DNA of 64,000 nt from CAVQBJ01 sp963710725 (GCA_963710725.1 CAVQBJ010000001.1:248001-312000); one strand, 5' to 3'. Numbered from the stretch's first letter, positions 1 through 12,630 are shown. The notes: a model not told the origin generated them from the letters alone. A program made the numbers and translations.

Positions 1-134
1 TCGTCGCGCCGTCGGCGGCGAGCCCGCCTGTGGCGCCGGCCGCCGCCGCGGCCGCGCCACCCCCTCAGGCCGTTCCCGACCTGGCAGCTTCGGCCGCACC
101 CGCGGCGGACGCCACGTCGACCCCGGCGGCCTGA
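1..134 (+). CDS. C-terminal tail of an unidentified protein (5' truncated)
   Basis: The frame read from base 3 is open from the window edge to a TGA at 132-134. It encodes about 43 residues made almost only of Ala, Pro, Val, Ser and Thr. Such Ala/Pro tails are common on actinobacterial proteins and carry no family information. No start codon is inside the window, so the gene begins upstream. Function cannot be judged from the tail, and the frame could also be chance, since stop codons are rare in DNA this rich in G and C. Confidence 0.4.
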   Translation, partial: VAPSAASPPVAPAAAAAAPPPQAVPDLAASAAPAADATSTPAA

Positions 135-294
135 GCGATCGCGCCCCGGGTGGCGCTCCTCTCGGTGGCAGATGGGCGCGGAGCCATCGCCGTCCCGTCG
201 ACCGCTCCTTGCCAATGTGTAACGGGGGTGCTACAAATCGCCGACTGTATCGGCAGGTGGGGTCGGGCGGGTGCGTCCGGGTGGGGGTGACGGG

Positions 295-1974
295 ATGGAT
301 CCTGACGTCGTGTTGCACGGGCGCAATCGTGACCGGCGATCGCCAAGGACTGCAGGCGCGACCGCCGCGAGGCGCGGTTCGGCGCTGGGCGGGGCCGCCC
401 GCATCGTCCTCGTGCTCGCGTTCGCCTGGGCGGCGTTCGGCGCCATCGTCGGTGCGTCGGCGGCGGTCGCCGCGGACTGGCCGTCGGCCGGCCACGACCT
501 GGCCGACAGCCGCACTCAGCCGGACGAGTTCGTCCTCAACCGCTTCGACGTCTCGCGGCTGGCGCCGAAGTGGGTGTTCACCACGCACGGCGACGTCAGC
601 GCCACGCCGACCGTCTCCGACGGGGCCGTCTACTTTCCCGACTGGGGCGGGTATCTCAATGCCGTCAATGCCCGCAACGGCTCCCTGCTGTGGCAGTCGC
701 CCGTCTCCGCCTACACCGGTGTCTCCGGGGACGTGGCGCGCAACAGCCCGGCGGTCGACGGGAACGAGCTCATCCTCGGCGACAACGACGGGTACGGCCG
801 CGCGGGCGGTGCCCACGTGTTCGCGGTGGACCGCGCCTCGGGCCGGCCGCTGTGGAACGTCGTCGTGGACAGCGACCCCGCCGCCATCATCACCGCCAAC
901 CCCGTCGTCTATGGCGACGAGGTGATCGTCGGAGTCTCGTCCAACTCCGAGTACGACGCCATCTTGCCGACGTTCCACTGCTGCACCTTCCGAGGCAGTC
1001 TCGTCGCCCTGCAGGCCAGCACCGGGAGGATCCTCTGGCAGACCTACATGGTGCCGCCCAACAGCGGGCCCTGTACGACCGCGAGCCCGGCGGGCGGCTG
1101 CGGCTACACGGGCGGCGCGATCTGGGGAAACCCGGTGATCGACCCCTTGACGAGCAGCGTGTTCGTGGCCACCGGCAACAACTACACGACCCCGGACGCG
1201 GCTGCGGCCTGCGAGCAGACGGCCGTCGCCACCGGGGTGTCCGACGCGAACTGCACGGCGCCCGACGACTTCTTCGACAGCGTGGTGTCACTCAACCTGT
1301 TCACCGGCCGGATCAACTGGGGCCACAAGCTCGAGGGCTGGGACGTGTGGAACTTCGCCTGCGTCTTCGGCGCGGCGGTCAGCTGGTGCCCGTCGATCGA
1401 GGGACCGGACGACGATTTCGGCGGCTCGCTCAACCTCCTGCAGACCGGCGACCGCACGCTCATCGGGGCCGGGCAGAAGAGTGGCGTGTACTGGGCGCTC
1501 GACGCCCGGACCGGGGCGCTCGTGTGGGACACGCTCGTCGGTGCGGGTGGTGGCGAGGGCGGGATCCAATGGGGTACGGCGTTCGACGGCCGGCGGATCT
1601 ACGTACCGATCTCCGATGCCGACGGCGTGCCCTACACGCTCACCTCCGGCCAGACCGATGACGCCGGGTCGTGGTCGGCGCTCGACCCGGCCACCGGACG
1701 GATCCTGTGGCAGGTCGCCGATCCGAGCGGGGCGGCCGACCTTGCGCCGGCGAGCGAGGCCAACGGCGTCGTATACGTCGGCTCGGCGGCGACGCAGGGC
1801 AACAACATGTACGCGCTCGACGCCGCGAGCGGGAAGACCTTGTGGAGCTTCGCGGCCCCGGGCCCGATCTACTCGGGGCCGTCGATCGTCGACGGCACCG
1901 TCTACTGGGGCTCGGGCTACTACGACGGGCCCCCGAGCACCAAGTTCTACGCCTTCTCGCTCGGCGGGCACTGA
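295..1974 (+). CDS. Secreted PQQ-type beta-propeller protein, polyvinyl-alcohol-dehydrogenase-like
   Basis: The product (559 aa) begins with an Arg-rich N-terminus and a hydrophobic stretch (IVLVLAFAWAAFGAIVGA, about residues 32-50) followed by AVAADWPS, which reads as a signal peptide or anchor. The rest is a chain of beta-propeller blades with the repeated pattern 'G.LLW', 'TGRILWQ', 'LDARTGALVW', 'LDAASGKTLW'. An adjacent Cys pair (HCCTF) occurs in the middle. This matches quinoprotein alcohol dehydrogenase-like proteins, including the polyvinyl alcohol dehydrogenase branch, which act outside the membrane. Whether PQQ is bound cannot be told from sequence alone. An in-frame GTG at 271 is an alternative start; ATG 295 is preferred because a GGGGGTGA purine run lies just before it. 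A dispersed repeat follows the stop codon. Confidence 0.85.
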   Translation: MDPDVVLHGRNRDRRSPRTAGATAARRGSALGGAARIVLVLAFAWAAFGAIVGASAAVAADWPSAGHDLADSRTQPDEFVLNRFDVSRLAPKWVFTTHGDVSATPTVSDGAVYFPDWGGYLNAVNARNGSLLWQSPVSAYTGVSGDVARNSPAVDGNELILGDNDGYGRAGGAHVFAVDRASGRPLWNVVVDSDPAAIITANPVVYGDEVIVGVSSNSEYDAILPTFHCCTFRGSLVALQASTGRILWQTYMVPPNSGPCTTASPAGGCGYTGGAIWGNPVIDPLTSSVFVATGNNYTTPDAAAACEQTAVATGVSDANCTAPDDFFDSVVSLNLFTGRINWGHKLEGWDVWNFACVFGAAVSWCPSIEGPDDDFGGSLNLLQTGDRTLIGAGQKSGVYWALDARTGALVWDTLVGAGGGEGGIQWGTAFDGRRIYVPISDADGVPYTLTSGQTDDAGSWSALDPATGRILWQVADPSGAADLAPASEANGVVYVGSAATQGNNMYALDAASGKTLWSFAAPGPIYSGPSIVDGTVYWGSGYYDGPPSTKFYAFSLGGH

Positions 1975-2043
1975 CGCGGAGCGGAGCGGCGGGCGTGCCG
2001 GCGGCTGCGCCGGGGTGGTGCAGCCGCCGCGGGTGGCGGGCGT

Positions 2044-2249
2044 CACACTCGCGCGATCGTGGCGTGAACGGCGCGGCGCGCTTGTCACCGTCGCGTCACC
2101 CGCAGGCGAGGGGTGTGGTCGGTTTTGCGCTGCATAGCGTTGGTTTGGGACCACCCCCCTCGGGGCGTGCCCGCCCTGCCGTGCGCGCGGCACACTCGCG
2201 CGCCCGCGGCGTGATCCGAGGGGCACATTTGTCACGGTCGCGTCACCCC
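2044..2249 (+). repeat. Dispersed bipartite intergenic repeat, copy A
   Basis: This fills most of the 388-bp gap between two converging genes. Two direct-repeat units start at 2044 and 2191, exactly 147 bp apart. Each begins CACACTCGCGC, continues through GGCGTGA, and ends with GTCACxGTCGCGTCACCC. Between them lies a 50-bp inverted repeat (about 2110-2160) with arms GGGGTGTGGTC and GGGACCACCCC around an AT-richer loop containing GCATAG. The same architecture recurs at 22538 and, inverted, at 44709. I see no coding sequence in the rest of 1975-2362. Confidence 0.8.
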
Positions 2250-2362
2250 GCCCGGGGGTTTGCTCGACTGTGCAACCAGACACTCGGCCGCCGTGTCGAT
2301 GCGGGGCTCGGGCCGGCGTCTCGCCGATGCGGCGAGACACTGAGGCCGCCGCCATCGACGCG

Positions 2363-3181
2363 TCAGTCAGTGACGACAGTTGCGGCCTGCGCACGCACCA
2401 CGTTCCCGTTGGCGTCCGTCACCTTGGCCGAGAGCTCGAGTTGGACCGGCCCGTAGCGACGGATCAGCCTGCCGAGCGCGGCCGAGTAGCGACGCGTGAA
2501 GCGCTGCTGGCCAGACGCGGCGAGCAATACGCGACTCGTGTCGAGATCGAAGTGCGACTCACGCACCACGCGACCGTTGCGGGTGATCGAGGCCTCGAAG
2601 TAGGTGTCGCCGGTGCAACTGGCACTGCAGGCGACCGCGTAGCTCACGCTGGGCGTCGGTAGCCGAAACACGCTCGGCACGGTGATGGCGACGCGAACGG
2701 GAGGCGGCGGCGGAGGCGGGGGTGGTGGCATCACCGTGAGCGCGATTGGTGCGATGCTGGTGTCCGGAAACGGGGGACAGCCGGCCGTCTGCAGCACCGG
2801 GAGCGCAGCCGACCAGTAGACCGTGCCCGGCGTGGTGAACGTGGTTGTGAACGTGTAGTCCCCGGGCGTCGGGGCGGGGACACCGACTCCGGCGGCAAGG
2901 TCGGGCGTGGCAAGCAGCGCGGCTGACGACGCGACCGCAAACGTCGGGGCCGAGGACGCGGGGACCGTCAGCGTGACGGGGGCGCCGACCACCGCACTCG
3001 CGGGAGTCAGTTGGGCAGCTGTCCGGGCGTTCCACACGGCCGCACCGGCCGCTCCGGTCGCGGCCACCGCGCAGGTGATCGACTGAGGCGGCGGGTTGTC
3101 GGCGGCGACGTACGCCGTCGCCGAAGTGGCCGGTCCGAGCAGCAGCATCACTGCCGTGACGACCACGACCCCCCATCGCAT
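2363..3181 (-). CDS. Secreted Pro-rich protein of unknown function
   Basis: The 272-aa product starts with a clear signal peptide: MRWGVVVVTAVMLLLGPATSATA, with a likely cleavage after ATA. The mature part is rich in Thr, Ala and Val, looks like beta-sandwich repeats (VTLTVPASS, GDYTFTTTFTTPGTVYWSA) and contains a run of about ten prolines near residue 160 that separates two domains. The second domain has two Cys in 'VACSASCTGDTYFEASI'. I recognise no family. It is probably exported and may be a surface or cell-wall-associated protein. A TAGCAT box lies exactly 6 bases before the ATG, so the transcript is probably leaderless. Confidence 0.75.
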   Translation of the reverse strand: MRWGVVVVTAVMLLLGPATSATAYVAADNPPPQSITCAVAATGAAGAAVWNARTAAQLTPASAVVGAPVTLTVPASSAPTFAVASSAALLATPDLAAGVGVPAPTPGDYTFTTTFTTPGTVYWSAALPVLQTAGCPPFPDTSIAPIALTVMPPPPPPPPPPVRVAITVPSVFRLPTPSVSYAVACSASCTGDTYFEASITRNGRVVRESHFDLDTSRVLLAASGQQRFTRRYSAALGRLIRRYGPVQLELSAKVTDANGNVVRAQAATVVTD

Positions 3182-3187
3182 GGTGTG

Positions 3188-3193
3188 ATGCTA
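3188..3193 (-). promoter_or_regulatory. Leaderless -10 box (TAGCAT) of the Pro-rich secreted protein
   Basis: On the minus strand TAGCAT is followed by six bases and then the ATG at 3181. A -10 hexamer at this distance puts the transcription start at or next to the start codon. No convincing -35 element is visible. Confidence 0.5.
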
Positions 3194-3276
3194 TCCGACG
3201 GGCCGCTCCCCTCCAATGCCACGGCGGTGTTCCGACTACCACGACCGTCCGGCCGGCGGCGTACCGTCCTGCCCCC

Positions 3277-3960
3277 ATGCGCCTCCTCGTCGCCCGCTGC
3301 ACCGTCGAATACTCCGGCCGCCTGACCACCTCGCTGCCGGAGGCGATCCGCCTGCTCATGTTCAAGGCCGACGGCTCGTTCCTCGTCCACGCCGACGCCG
3401 GCGGCTACAAGCCGCTGAACTGGATGACGCCGCCGACCGTGATCGAGGAGGAGCCCGGTCCGGACGGGCCGACGCGCATCGTCGTGCGCAAGCAGCGCGC
3501 CGAGGAGCGCCTCGAGGTGTCGATCTCGGAGGTTCTGTGCGACGTCGAGCACGGGCTCGACGTCGACGCCGAGCTGGCCAAGGACGGCGTCGAGCGCGAC
3601 CTGCAACTGCTGCTCGCCGATCGGCCGCAGGTCTGCGGCGAGGGCTTCCGCCTCGTGCGGCGCGAGTGGCCGACCGACATCGGGCCGGTCGACCTCATGT
3701 GTCGGGACGGCGACGATGACTGGATCGCGGTGGAGATCAAGCGCACCGCCACGATCGAGGCGGTCGAACAGCTCACGCGCTACCTCGAGCGCATCCGCCG
3801 CGACCCGGCGATGGTCTCCTGCCGCGGCGTGCTCGCGGCCCAGCAGTTCAAGCCGCAGGCGCGCGTCCTCGCCGAGGCACGGGGCCTCGACTGCGTCGAG
3901 GTCGATCTCGCCGTCCTGCGCGGCGAGCGCGAGCCCGATCTGACGCTGTTCGCCGCCTGA
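3277..3960 (+). CDS. nucS: Mismatch-specific endonuclease NucS (EndoMS)
   Basis: The 227-aa protein is full length for NucS. The N-terminal half (MRLLVARCTVEYSGRL, then 'LMFKADGSFLVHADAGGYKPLNWMTPP') is the DNA-binding domain. The C-terminal half is a RecB-like nuclease with 'WPTDIGPVDLMCRD', 'WIAVEIKRTATIEAVEQLTRYLER' carrying the Asp, Glu and Lys catalytic residues. The C-terminus 'EPDLTLFAA' resembles the beta-clamp-binding tail of the family. NucS cuts both strands at mismatches and provides non-canonical mismatch repair in Actinobacteria and some Archaea that lack MutS/MutL. A TACCGT box lies nine bases before ATG 3277, suggesting a very short or absent leader. Confidence 0.95.
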   Translation: MRLLVARCTVEYSGRLTTSLPEAIRLLMFKADGSFLVHADAGGYKPLNWMTPPTVIEEEPGPDGPTRIVVRKQRAEERLEVSISEVLCDVEHGLDVDAELAKDGVERDLQLLLADRPQVCGEGFRLVRREWPTDIGPVDLMCRDGDDDWIAVEIKRTATIEAVEQLTRYLERIRRDPAMVSCRGVLAAQQFKPQARVLAEARGLDCVEVDLAVLRGEREPDLTLFAA

Positions 3961-4026
3961 GCACGTGCCCGCGCCGACAGCCGAGCATCTAGGCTCTGGC
4001 TCTCCGACGAAAGGGTGCAACGCTCC

Positions 4027-4806
4027 ATGTCCGAAACCGCTATCGAGCCCGCCGTCCTCACCGAGCGCCGGGGCAACATCCTGCTCATCACGCTCAACCG
4101 ACCGGCAGCCCGGAACGCGGTCAACGCCGCGCTGGCGGCCGGCGTCGCCGGCGCGCTCGACGAGCTGGACGGTGACCGCGAGCTCGCGCTCGCCGTCCTG
4201 ACGGGCGCCGGCAAGGGGTTCAGCGCCGGCATGGACCTCAAGGCGTTCGTCGCTGGGGAGAGCTCGCACGTCGCCGGCCGTGGTTTCGCCGGCATCACCC
4301 AGCGCGCGTCGTCGAAGCCGCTGATCGCGGCGATCGAGGGGTTCGCCGTGGCCGGCGGCTTCGAGATCGCGCTCGCCTGTGACCTGATCGTGGCCGCGCG
4401 CGGTGCGCGGCTGGGGATCCCCGAGGTCAAGCGCAGCCTCGTCGCCGCCGGCGGCGCGCTCCTGCGCCTGCCGCGACGCATCCCCTACCACGCCGCGATG
4501 GAGCTCGCCCTCACCGGCGACCCGATCAGCGCCGAGCGTGGCTACGAGCTGGGCATCGTCAACCGCCTCGCCGACCCCGGCTCGGCCGTCGACGTGGCGC
4601 TCGACCTCGCCGGCGAGATCGCCGTCAACGCGCCGCTGGCGCTCATCGCCTCCAAGCGGATCCTCGAGGCGCAGTGGGAATGGGAGGGCGAGGAGGCCTG
4701 GGCGCGCCAGCGGGAGATCGTCGATCCCGTGTTCCGGTCCGCCGATGCCCGCGAGGGCGCGACGGCGTTCGCCGAGAAGCGCGAGCCGGTCTGGCGAGGC
4801 GAATAA
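4027..4806 (+). CDS. Enoyl-CoA hydratase/isomerase (crotonase family)
   Basis: The 259-aa product has the crotonase fold from start to end: 'ILLITLNRPAARNAVNAAL', the oxyanion-hole segment 'GAGKGFSAGMDLKAF', and 'EGFAVAGGFEIALACDLIVAARGARLGIPEVKRSLVAAGG'. The second catalytic Glu region is 'GIPEVKRSL'. The family hydrates or isomerises enoyl-CoA in fatty-acid or aromatic degradation; the exact substrate is open. ATG 4027 was chosen because a GAAAGGG ribosome site ends about 11 bases upstream, and a TAGGCT box at 3991-3996 can serve as -10. The next gene begins 11 bases after the stop, so the two may be co-transcribed. Confidence 0.9.
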   Translation: MSETAIEPAVLTERRGNILLITLNRPAARNAVNAALAAGVAGALDELDGDRELALAVLTGAGKGFSAGMDLKAFVAGESSHVAGRGFAGITQRASSKPLIAAIEGFAVAGGFEIALACDLIVAARGARLGIPEVKRSLVAAGGALLRLPRRIPYHAAMELALTGDPISAERGYELGIVNRLADPGSAVDVALDLAGEIAVNAPLALIASKRILEAQWEWEGEEAWARQREIVDPVFRSADAREGATAFAEKREPVWRGE

Positions 4807-4817
4807 GCAGCGCCGCC

Positions 4818-5294
4818 GTGCCGCTCGCGCTCCGCCCCTTCGAGCCTCGCGACGATCGCGAGGTCATCGGCTGGTTCGCCACCGCCGACGAGCTGCGCCG
4901 CTTCGCCGGCACGTCGCTGCGCTGGCCGCTCAACGAGCGCCAGCTGCAGGCGGTGCGCGATGGCGCGAATCTCAGTCCGTTCAGCGCGTACCTGGCACCG
5001 GCGCGTCACCCGACCTGCGGGCACATCGAGCTCGTGCGGCTGTCCGAGCCCGGCGTCGTGCGCTTCGCACGCGTGGCGCTTGCCCCGTCGGTGCGGGGCC
5101 GCGGGCTCGGCCGCGAGCTCATCGCGCTCGCGCTCGAGCAGGCCCGGCGCTGGGATGCGCGGCAGATCGACCTGTTCGTCTTCGAGGACAACGAGCCGGC
5201 GCGCCGGCTCTACGCCTCGTTCGGCTTTCACCAGATCGGGGTCGATCCGACCGATCCGACGTCGCTGCGCATGAGCCTGACGCTCGGCCGGTAG
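4818..5294 (+). CDS. GNAT family N-acetyltransferase
   Basis: The 158-aa product covers one GNAT domain. It starts 'VPLALRPFEPRDDREVIGWF', has the acetyl-CoA-binding motif A 'VALAPSVRGRGLGRELIALALEQARR' (R-x-x-G-x-G/A pattern) and ends with motif B 'DNEPARRLYASFGFHQIG'. Such enzymes acetylate small amines or protein N-termini; the substrate cannot be read from sequence. GTG 4818 is the only start that trims the protein to the domain without overlapping the crotonase gene. The gene runs toward the EAL-HDOD gene, whose stop lies 20 bases away. Confidence 0.85.
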   Translation: MPLALRPFEPRDDREVIGWFATADELRRFAGTSLRWPLNERQLQAVRDGANLSPFSAYLAPARHPTCGHIELVRLSEPGVVRFARVALAPSVRGRGLGRELIALALEQARRWDARQIDLFVFEDNEPARRLYASFGFHQIGVDPTDPTSLRMSLTLGR

Positions 5295-5314
5295 CTGGCC
5301 GCCTCGAGCACCCC

Positions 5315-6577
5315 TCAGACGAGCTCGTCGACGTTCCGATCGGCCCACGCCACCGCCTGGCGGTACGTCTCGGCCGCCTCGGGGTGTCGGCGGATGAGGT
5401 CGGCGGCGCCCTCGAAGTCGCCGCGCTCGTAGGCCACGACCCCGGTCAGCAGCGCCCCGAGCGCGCCGCTGCCATGGAGGAGCGCCGTCGCCACCTCGCG
5501 ACGGAACGGCAGGTCCTCGAGCACGGTGGCCATCGGGGCATCGACGAGCGCGTCGGCGACCGAGAACAGGCCGACCGTGAACGCGGTGTCACCGGCGGAA
5601 CTGTTCTCGCCGGTGAGCAGCTGGCACATGCGGGCGCGCACGAGCGCCGTCACCAGCAGCGCGTTGGGGACGTCGCGGGCGCCGGCCAGGGCGACCATCA
5701 GCGCGAAGCGTCGCACCGTGACGGCGCCGAGCAGCACGAGGCCCTCGTGCACCGAGCCGACGCGGCGGGGCAGGTAGAGGTAGGCCGAGTTCGCGTAGCG
5801 CAGCAGGCGCATGCTCAGGCCCGCGTCGCGGGTGATGATCCGGTGCAGCTCGTCGAAATCCTCGGTGTTGTTGAGGTCGCCCATCGCGCTGAGCGCCGAG
5901 AGGCCGCGCGAGGGCAGGCGCTGCTGGCGCACGCGCGACGGCCGCGCGAAGAAGTACCCCTGGAAGGCGCCGAAGCCGAGCTCGCGGCAGCGCTCGAACT
6001 CCTCGCGCGACTCGACCTTCTCGGCCAGCAGCGTGATGCCGGGCCGGCGCTTGTAGAGCTCCTTGACGAGCGGTTCGAGCGCGTCGCCGGCGTGCTCGAG
6101 CACGTCGATCTTGATGATGTCGGCGAAGTCGAGCAGCCGTTCGGAATCCTCGGTGAGACGGAAGTCGTCCAGGGCGATCTTGAAGCCGCCCTCGACGAGC
6201 TCCTCGAGGACCTCGAGCAGGGCGTCGTCGACGTGCTGGTCCTCGAGCAGCTCGAGCACGACGCGGCCCGGCGGCAGCGGGAACGGCCGGATGCTGAGCA
6301 GGAACTCGCGCGCAACGTTGATGTAGGCGCGATGCTCACCAACCAGATCGTTCAGGCCGACCTCCATGAACCCGTCGACGATCACCGCCGAGGTGGCGGC
6401 CTGGTCGTCGACGACGTCGGCCGCCTGCGCGAACGGTTGGCGGAACAGGAGCTCGTAGCCGATCAGGCGCAGCCGGCGATCGAAGATCGGCTGACGCGCG
6501 ACGGAGAGGTCGCGCGTCGAAGGACCCGAGCCGTGGGTCGTCGGTGCGCCTCGCGCGCGCGATGGTTTGTCGAGCAT
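5315..6577 (-). CDS. EAL-HDOD signalling protein (YuxH type)
   Basis: The 420-aa product has an N-terminal EAL domain (about 25-225) and a C-terminal HDOD domain (about 225-410). The EAL signature is 'GYELLFRQ' (ELL rather than EAL), with 'VVLELLEDQ', 'KIALDDF', 'IIKIDV' and 'LLAEKVESREEF' following. The HDOD part contains 'DAGLSMRLLRYANSAYLYLPRRVGSVHEGLVLLGAVTVRRF'. Family members of this layout are often inactive as c-di-GMP phosphodiesterases and work as protein-interaction or sensor modules; activity here is uncertain although the DDF metal ligands remain. ATG 6577 has GGAAGGGAG upstream. The gene is monocistronic and converges on the GNAT gene. Confidence 0.9.
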   Translation of the reverse strand: MLDKPSRARGAPTTHGSGPSTRDLSVARQPIFDRRLRLIGYELLFRQPFAQAADVVDDQAATSAVIVDGFMEVGLNDLVGEHRAYINVAREFLLSIRPFPLPPGRVVLELLEDQHVDDALLEVLEELVEGGFKIALDDFRLTEDSERLLDFADIIKIDVLEHAGDALEPLVKELYKRRPGITLLAEKVESREEFERCRELGFGAFQGYFFARPSRVRQQRLPSRGLSALSAMGDLNNTEDFDELHRIITRDAGLSMRLLRYANSAYLYLPRRVGSVHEGLVLLGAVTVRRFALMVALAGARDVPNALLVTALVRARMCQLLTGENSSAGDTAFTVGLFSVADALVDAPMATVLEDLPFRREVATALLHGSGALGALLTGVVAYERGDFEGAADLIRRHPEAAETYRQAVAWADRNVDELV

Positions 6578-6645
6578 GGTCTCTGGACTCCCTTCCCGGC
6601 ATCATCGGCGCCTCGCCGGGGCTACTTGATCTGATCCGCGCCCCG

Positions 6646-7080
6646 TCAGGCGGGTTCGCGCGGCTCGCCCCACGCGGTGGCGACGAGCGAGCGCGGCCCG
6701 CCGGACTCGCGGTGCTCGCACAGGTAGATCCCCTGCCACGTGCCGAGTGCGAGCCGCCCGCCGGCGATCGGGATCGAGACCGACGGGCCGAGCAGCGAGG
6801 CCTTGATGTGCGCCGGCATGTCGTCGGGCCCCTCGAGCGTGTGCGTCCAGTAGGACGCGTCCTCGGGCACCGTCGCGTCGAAGAACGACGCGAAGTCGCG
6901 GCGCACGTCGGGGCTCGCGTTCTCGTTGAGCGTCAGCGACGCCGAGGTGTGGCGGATGAACAGGTGCAGCAGTCCGACGCCGAGCGCGCCGATCTCCGGG
7001 AGCGCCCCGACGACCTCGCGGGTGATGAGGTGAAACCCGCGCGGGTGCTCACGCAGGCGGATCTCGCGTTGAACCCACAC
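6646..7080 (-). CDS. YjbQ family protein (UPF0047)
   Basis: The 144-aa product matches the YjbQ fold. It has 'GFHLITREVVGALPEIGALGVGLLHLFIRHTSASLTLNENASPDVRRDF' near the N-terminus and 'HIKASLLGPSVSIPIAGGRLALGTWQGIYLCEHR' near the C-terminus; the His, Asn, Glu and Cys of these segments are the conserved metal-site residues. Homologues have been reported to have thiamin phosphate synthase side activity, but the true role is unsettled. The start is GTG 7080 (encoding V-W-V-Q), ten bases after the stop of the dehydratase gene upstream, so the two probably form an operon. Confidence 0.9.
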   Translation of the reverse strand: MWVQREIRLREHPRGFHLITREVVGALPEIGALGVGLLHLFIRHTSASLTLNENASPDVRRDFASFFDATVPEDASYWTHTLEGPDDMPAHIKASLLGPSVSIPIAGGRLALGTWQGIYLCEHRESGGPRSLVATAWGEPREPA

Positions 7081-7090
7081 CCGCGGAACG

Positions 7091-8065
7091 CTATCCGGCG
7101 GCCGGCGTCCGTCCGGCGAGGACCTCGGCGAGCATCCCCGAATCGACGTTGCCACCGGTCTGGATCACGCCGACGCGCCGGCCGGCCACGCGCTCGCGCT
7201 CGGCCAGCAGCCCGGCGAGCGCGATCGCCCCGGCCGGCTCCGGGACGTTGTGCGTCGTCGCGAACAGCACGCGCATCGCCTCGGCGGCGGCATCCTCGCT
7301 CACCGCCACGATCCGCGCCGCCCCGGCGAGGATCGCCGCGATCGCGTCCTCGTCGGGGATGCGACAGGCCACCCCGTCGACGAACGTGTCCGCGGACTCG
7401 CCCGCGACCAGCCGTCCGGCGGCGAACGAGAGCTCGGTGGCCGGCGCCCGCTCGGCCACCACCCCGACGATCTCCGTGGGCAGCCCGAGCAGGTCGCGCA
7501 CCCCCATCAGCCCGCAGATCCCCGACCCCATCCCCACCGGCACGTACACGACGTCGAGCTCCCCGGCCGCCCTGAACAGCTCGAGCGCATACGTCGCCAC
7601 CCCGAGCACGAGATCGCGGTGAAACGGCGGCACGGCCTCGAGCCCCCGCTCAACGGCCAACAACACCGAATACTCCCGAGCCGCCTGATAGTCGTGCCCA
7701 TGAACGACCACCTCGGCCCCGAACCCCTTCATGGCGGCGTTCTTGTCCGGACTGTTCCCCTCCGGCACCACGATCACCGCCGACCGATCGAACGCCCGCG
7801 CGGCAAAGGCCAGGCTCTGCCCATGATTCCCCCGCGTAGCCGACAGGACGCCGCCCACCCCCGGTCGCTCCCGCACGAGCCGATCGAGATACACCAGCCC
7901 CCCACGCACCTTGAACGCCCCCGTAGGCGTGTGGTTCTCGTGCTTCACCCACACTTCGGCCCCCACGGTCGACCCGAGCAGCGGCCACGCATAGCACCCG
8001 GTGATCCCCACCCACCCCCGGACGAGCCGGCTGGCCTCCTCGAGCTCATCAAGCGAGAACATCAA
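7091..8065 (-). CDS. PLP-dependent threonine/serine dehydratase-like enzyme
   Basis: The 324-aa product is a fold-type II PLP enzyme. The PLP-binding lysine lies in 'HTPTGAFKVRGG', the substrate loop is 'SATRGNHGQSLA', and the phosphate-binding Gly-rich loop is 'VPVGMGSGICG'. The C-terminus ends 'GVIQTGGNVDSGMLAEVL', typical of threonine ammonia-lyases. There is no ACT regulatory domain, so it resembles the catabolic or short biosynthetic form. Substrate (Thr, Ser or 3-hydroxyaspartate) is open. The start ATG 8065 is followed by a second ATG at 8062. The gene is followed after 10 bases by the YjbQ gene. Confidence 0.9.
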   Translation of the reverse strand: MMFSLDELEEASRLVRGWVGITGCYAWPLLGSTVGAEVWVKHENHTPTGAFKVRGGLVYLDRLVRERPGVGGVLSATRGNHGQSLAFAARAFDRSAVIVVPEGNSPDKNAAMKGFGAEVVVHGHDYQAAREYSVLLAVERGLEAVPPFHRDLVLGVATYALELFRAAGELDVVYVPVGMGSGICGLMGVRDLLGLPTEIVGVVAERAPATELSFAAGRLVAGESADTFVDGVACRIPDEDAIAAILAGAARIVAVSEDAAAEAMRVLFATTHNVPEPAGAIALAGLLAERERVAGRRVGVIQTGGNVDSGMLAEVLAGRTPAAG

Positions 8066-8159
8066 GCCTCACGAACAAAGCGCAGCAGGCCGTTCCCCCA
8101 GCGCTGCCCAGTGACATGCGGCATCCGGAGAGGCGACGGCACGGCGATGACCCGTGGAT

Positions 8160-8176
8160 GGCCCTTTTTCTGGGCC
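8160..8176. terminator. Small hairpin downstream of the 2-oxoglutarate dehydrogenase gene
   Basis: GGCCC and GGGCC arms enclose a seven-base loop of mostly T on the plus strand. It sits in the 143-bp gap after the kgd stop codon. The stem is short and no U-tract follows on the minus strand, so a terminator role is only possible. I see nothing else in 8066-8208. Confidence 0.25.
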
Positions 8177-8208
8177 GTACACGGTCAGGAGCCGAGCCGG
8201 CGCCGACC

Positions 8209-12104
<3,896 letters not shown>

Positions 12105-12108
<4 letters not shown>

Positions 12109-12554
12109 CGACTCGCCGGCGCCCGGGGTGACGATGTCGACGATCTGCCCGGTGGCTTCGGCGGCTGGGGCGTCCGCCGGCGGCTCGGTGGTCGGTGGTG
12201 GTGGTGCTCGGTCGTCGCCGCGCCGTTGCCGCTCATGCCGTTGGCCGTCGACGAGGCCGCCTGGGTGGCGCTCCCGTTGCCGCTCGCGGCGGCCGGTGCT
12301 CCGCCGTTGGTGCTGATCTCGGCGAGCACGTCGCCGACGTTGACGGTGTCGCCCTCGGCGAAGTAGAGCTTGACGATCGTTCCCGTGGCAGTCGCCGGGA
12401 CCTCGGCGTCGACCTTGTCGGTGGAGATCTCGACGAGGATGTCGTCAGCCTCGACCGAGTCGCCCTCCTGCTTGTGCCATTCGAGAATCGTGCCTTCGGT
12501 CACCGATTCGCCCATTGCGGGCATGACGACCTGTGTCGTTGCGCTGACGGCCAT
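12105..12554 (-). CDS. kgd: N-terminal lipoyl domain of the 2-oxoglutarate dehydrogenase fusion, split off by a frameshift
   Basis: The frame starts MAVSATTQVVMPAMGES and encodes one complete lipoyl domain ('EISTDKVDAEVPATATG', lipoyl Lys near residue 47) and an Ala/Ser/Asn-rich linker. After 'NGAATTE' it degenerates into HHHH-RPPSRRR and stops at 12105. In the next frame the linker continues sensibly as 'APPPPTTEPPADAPAAEATG' into 'QIVDIVTPGAGES', the start of the second lipoyl domain. The switch lies in the short GGT repeat at about 12190-12206. I therefore read both parts as one gene of roughly 1450 codons. The stop and the GTG at 12108 form a GTGA overlap, which could be mistaken for translational coupling. 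The start ATG 12554 begins the domain cleanly. Confidence 0.8.
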
Positions 12555-12630
12555 GTTCGCGCTTTTCACTCTAGCGCGGCGGGTACGCGGCAACGCGCCT
12601 GAACACAGTCTCTCAACGGACTCTCATGCG

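Noticed and set aside
4403..6634. A 743-codon plus-strand frame covering the crotonase, GNAT and EAL-HDOD genes
   Set aside because: It crosses three well-supported genes in other frames and shows no domain, so it is a composition artefact.
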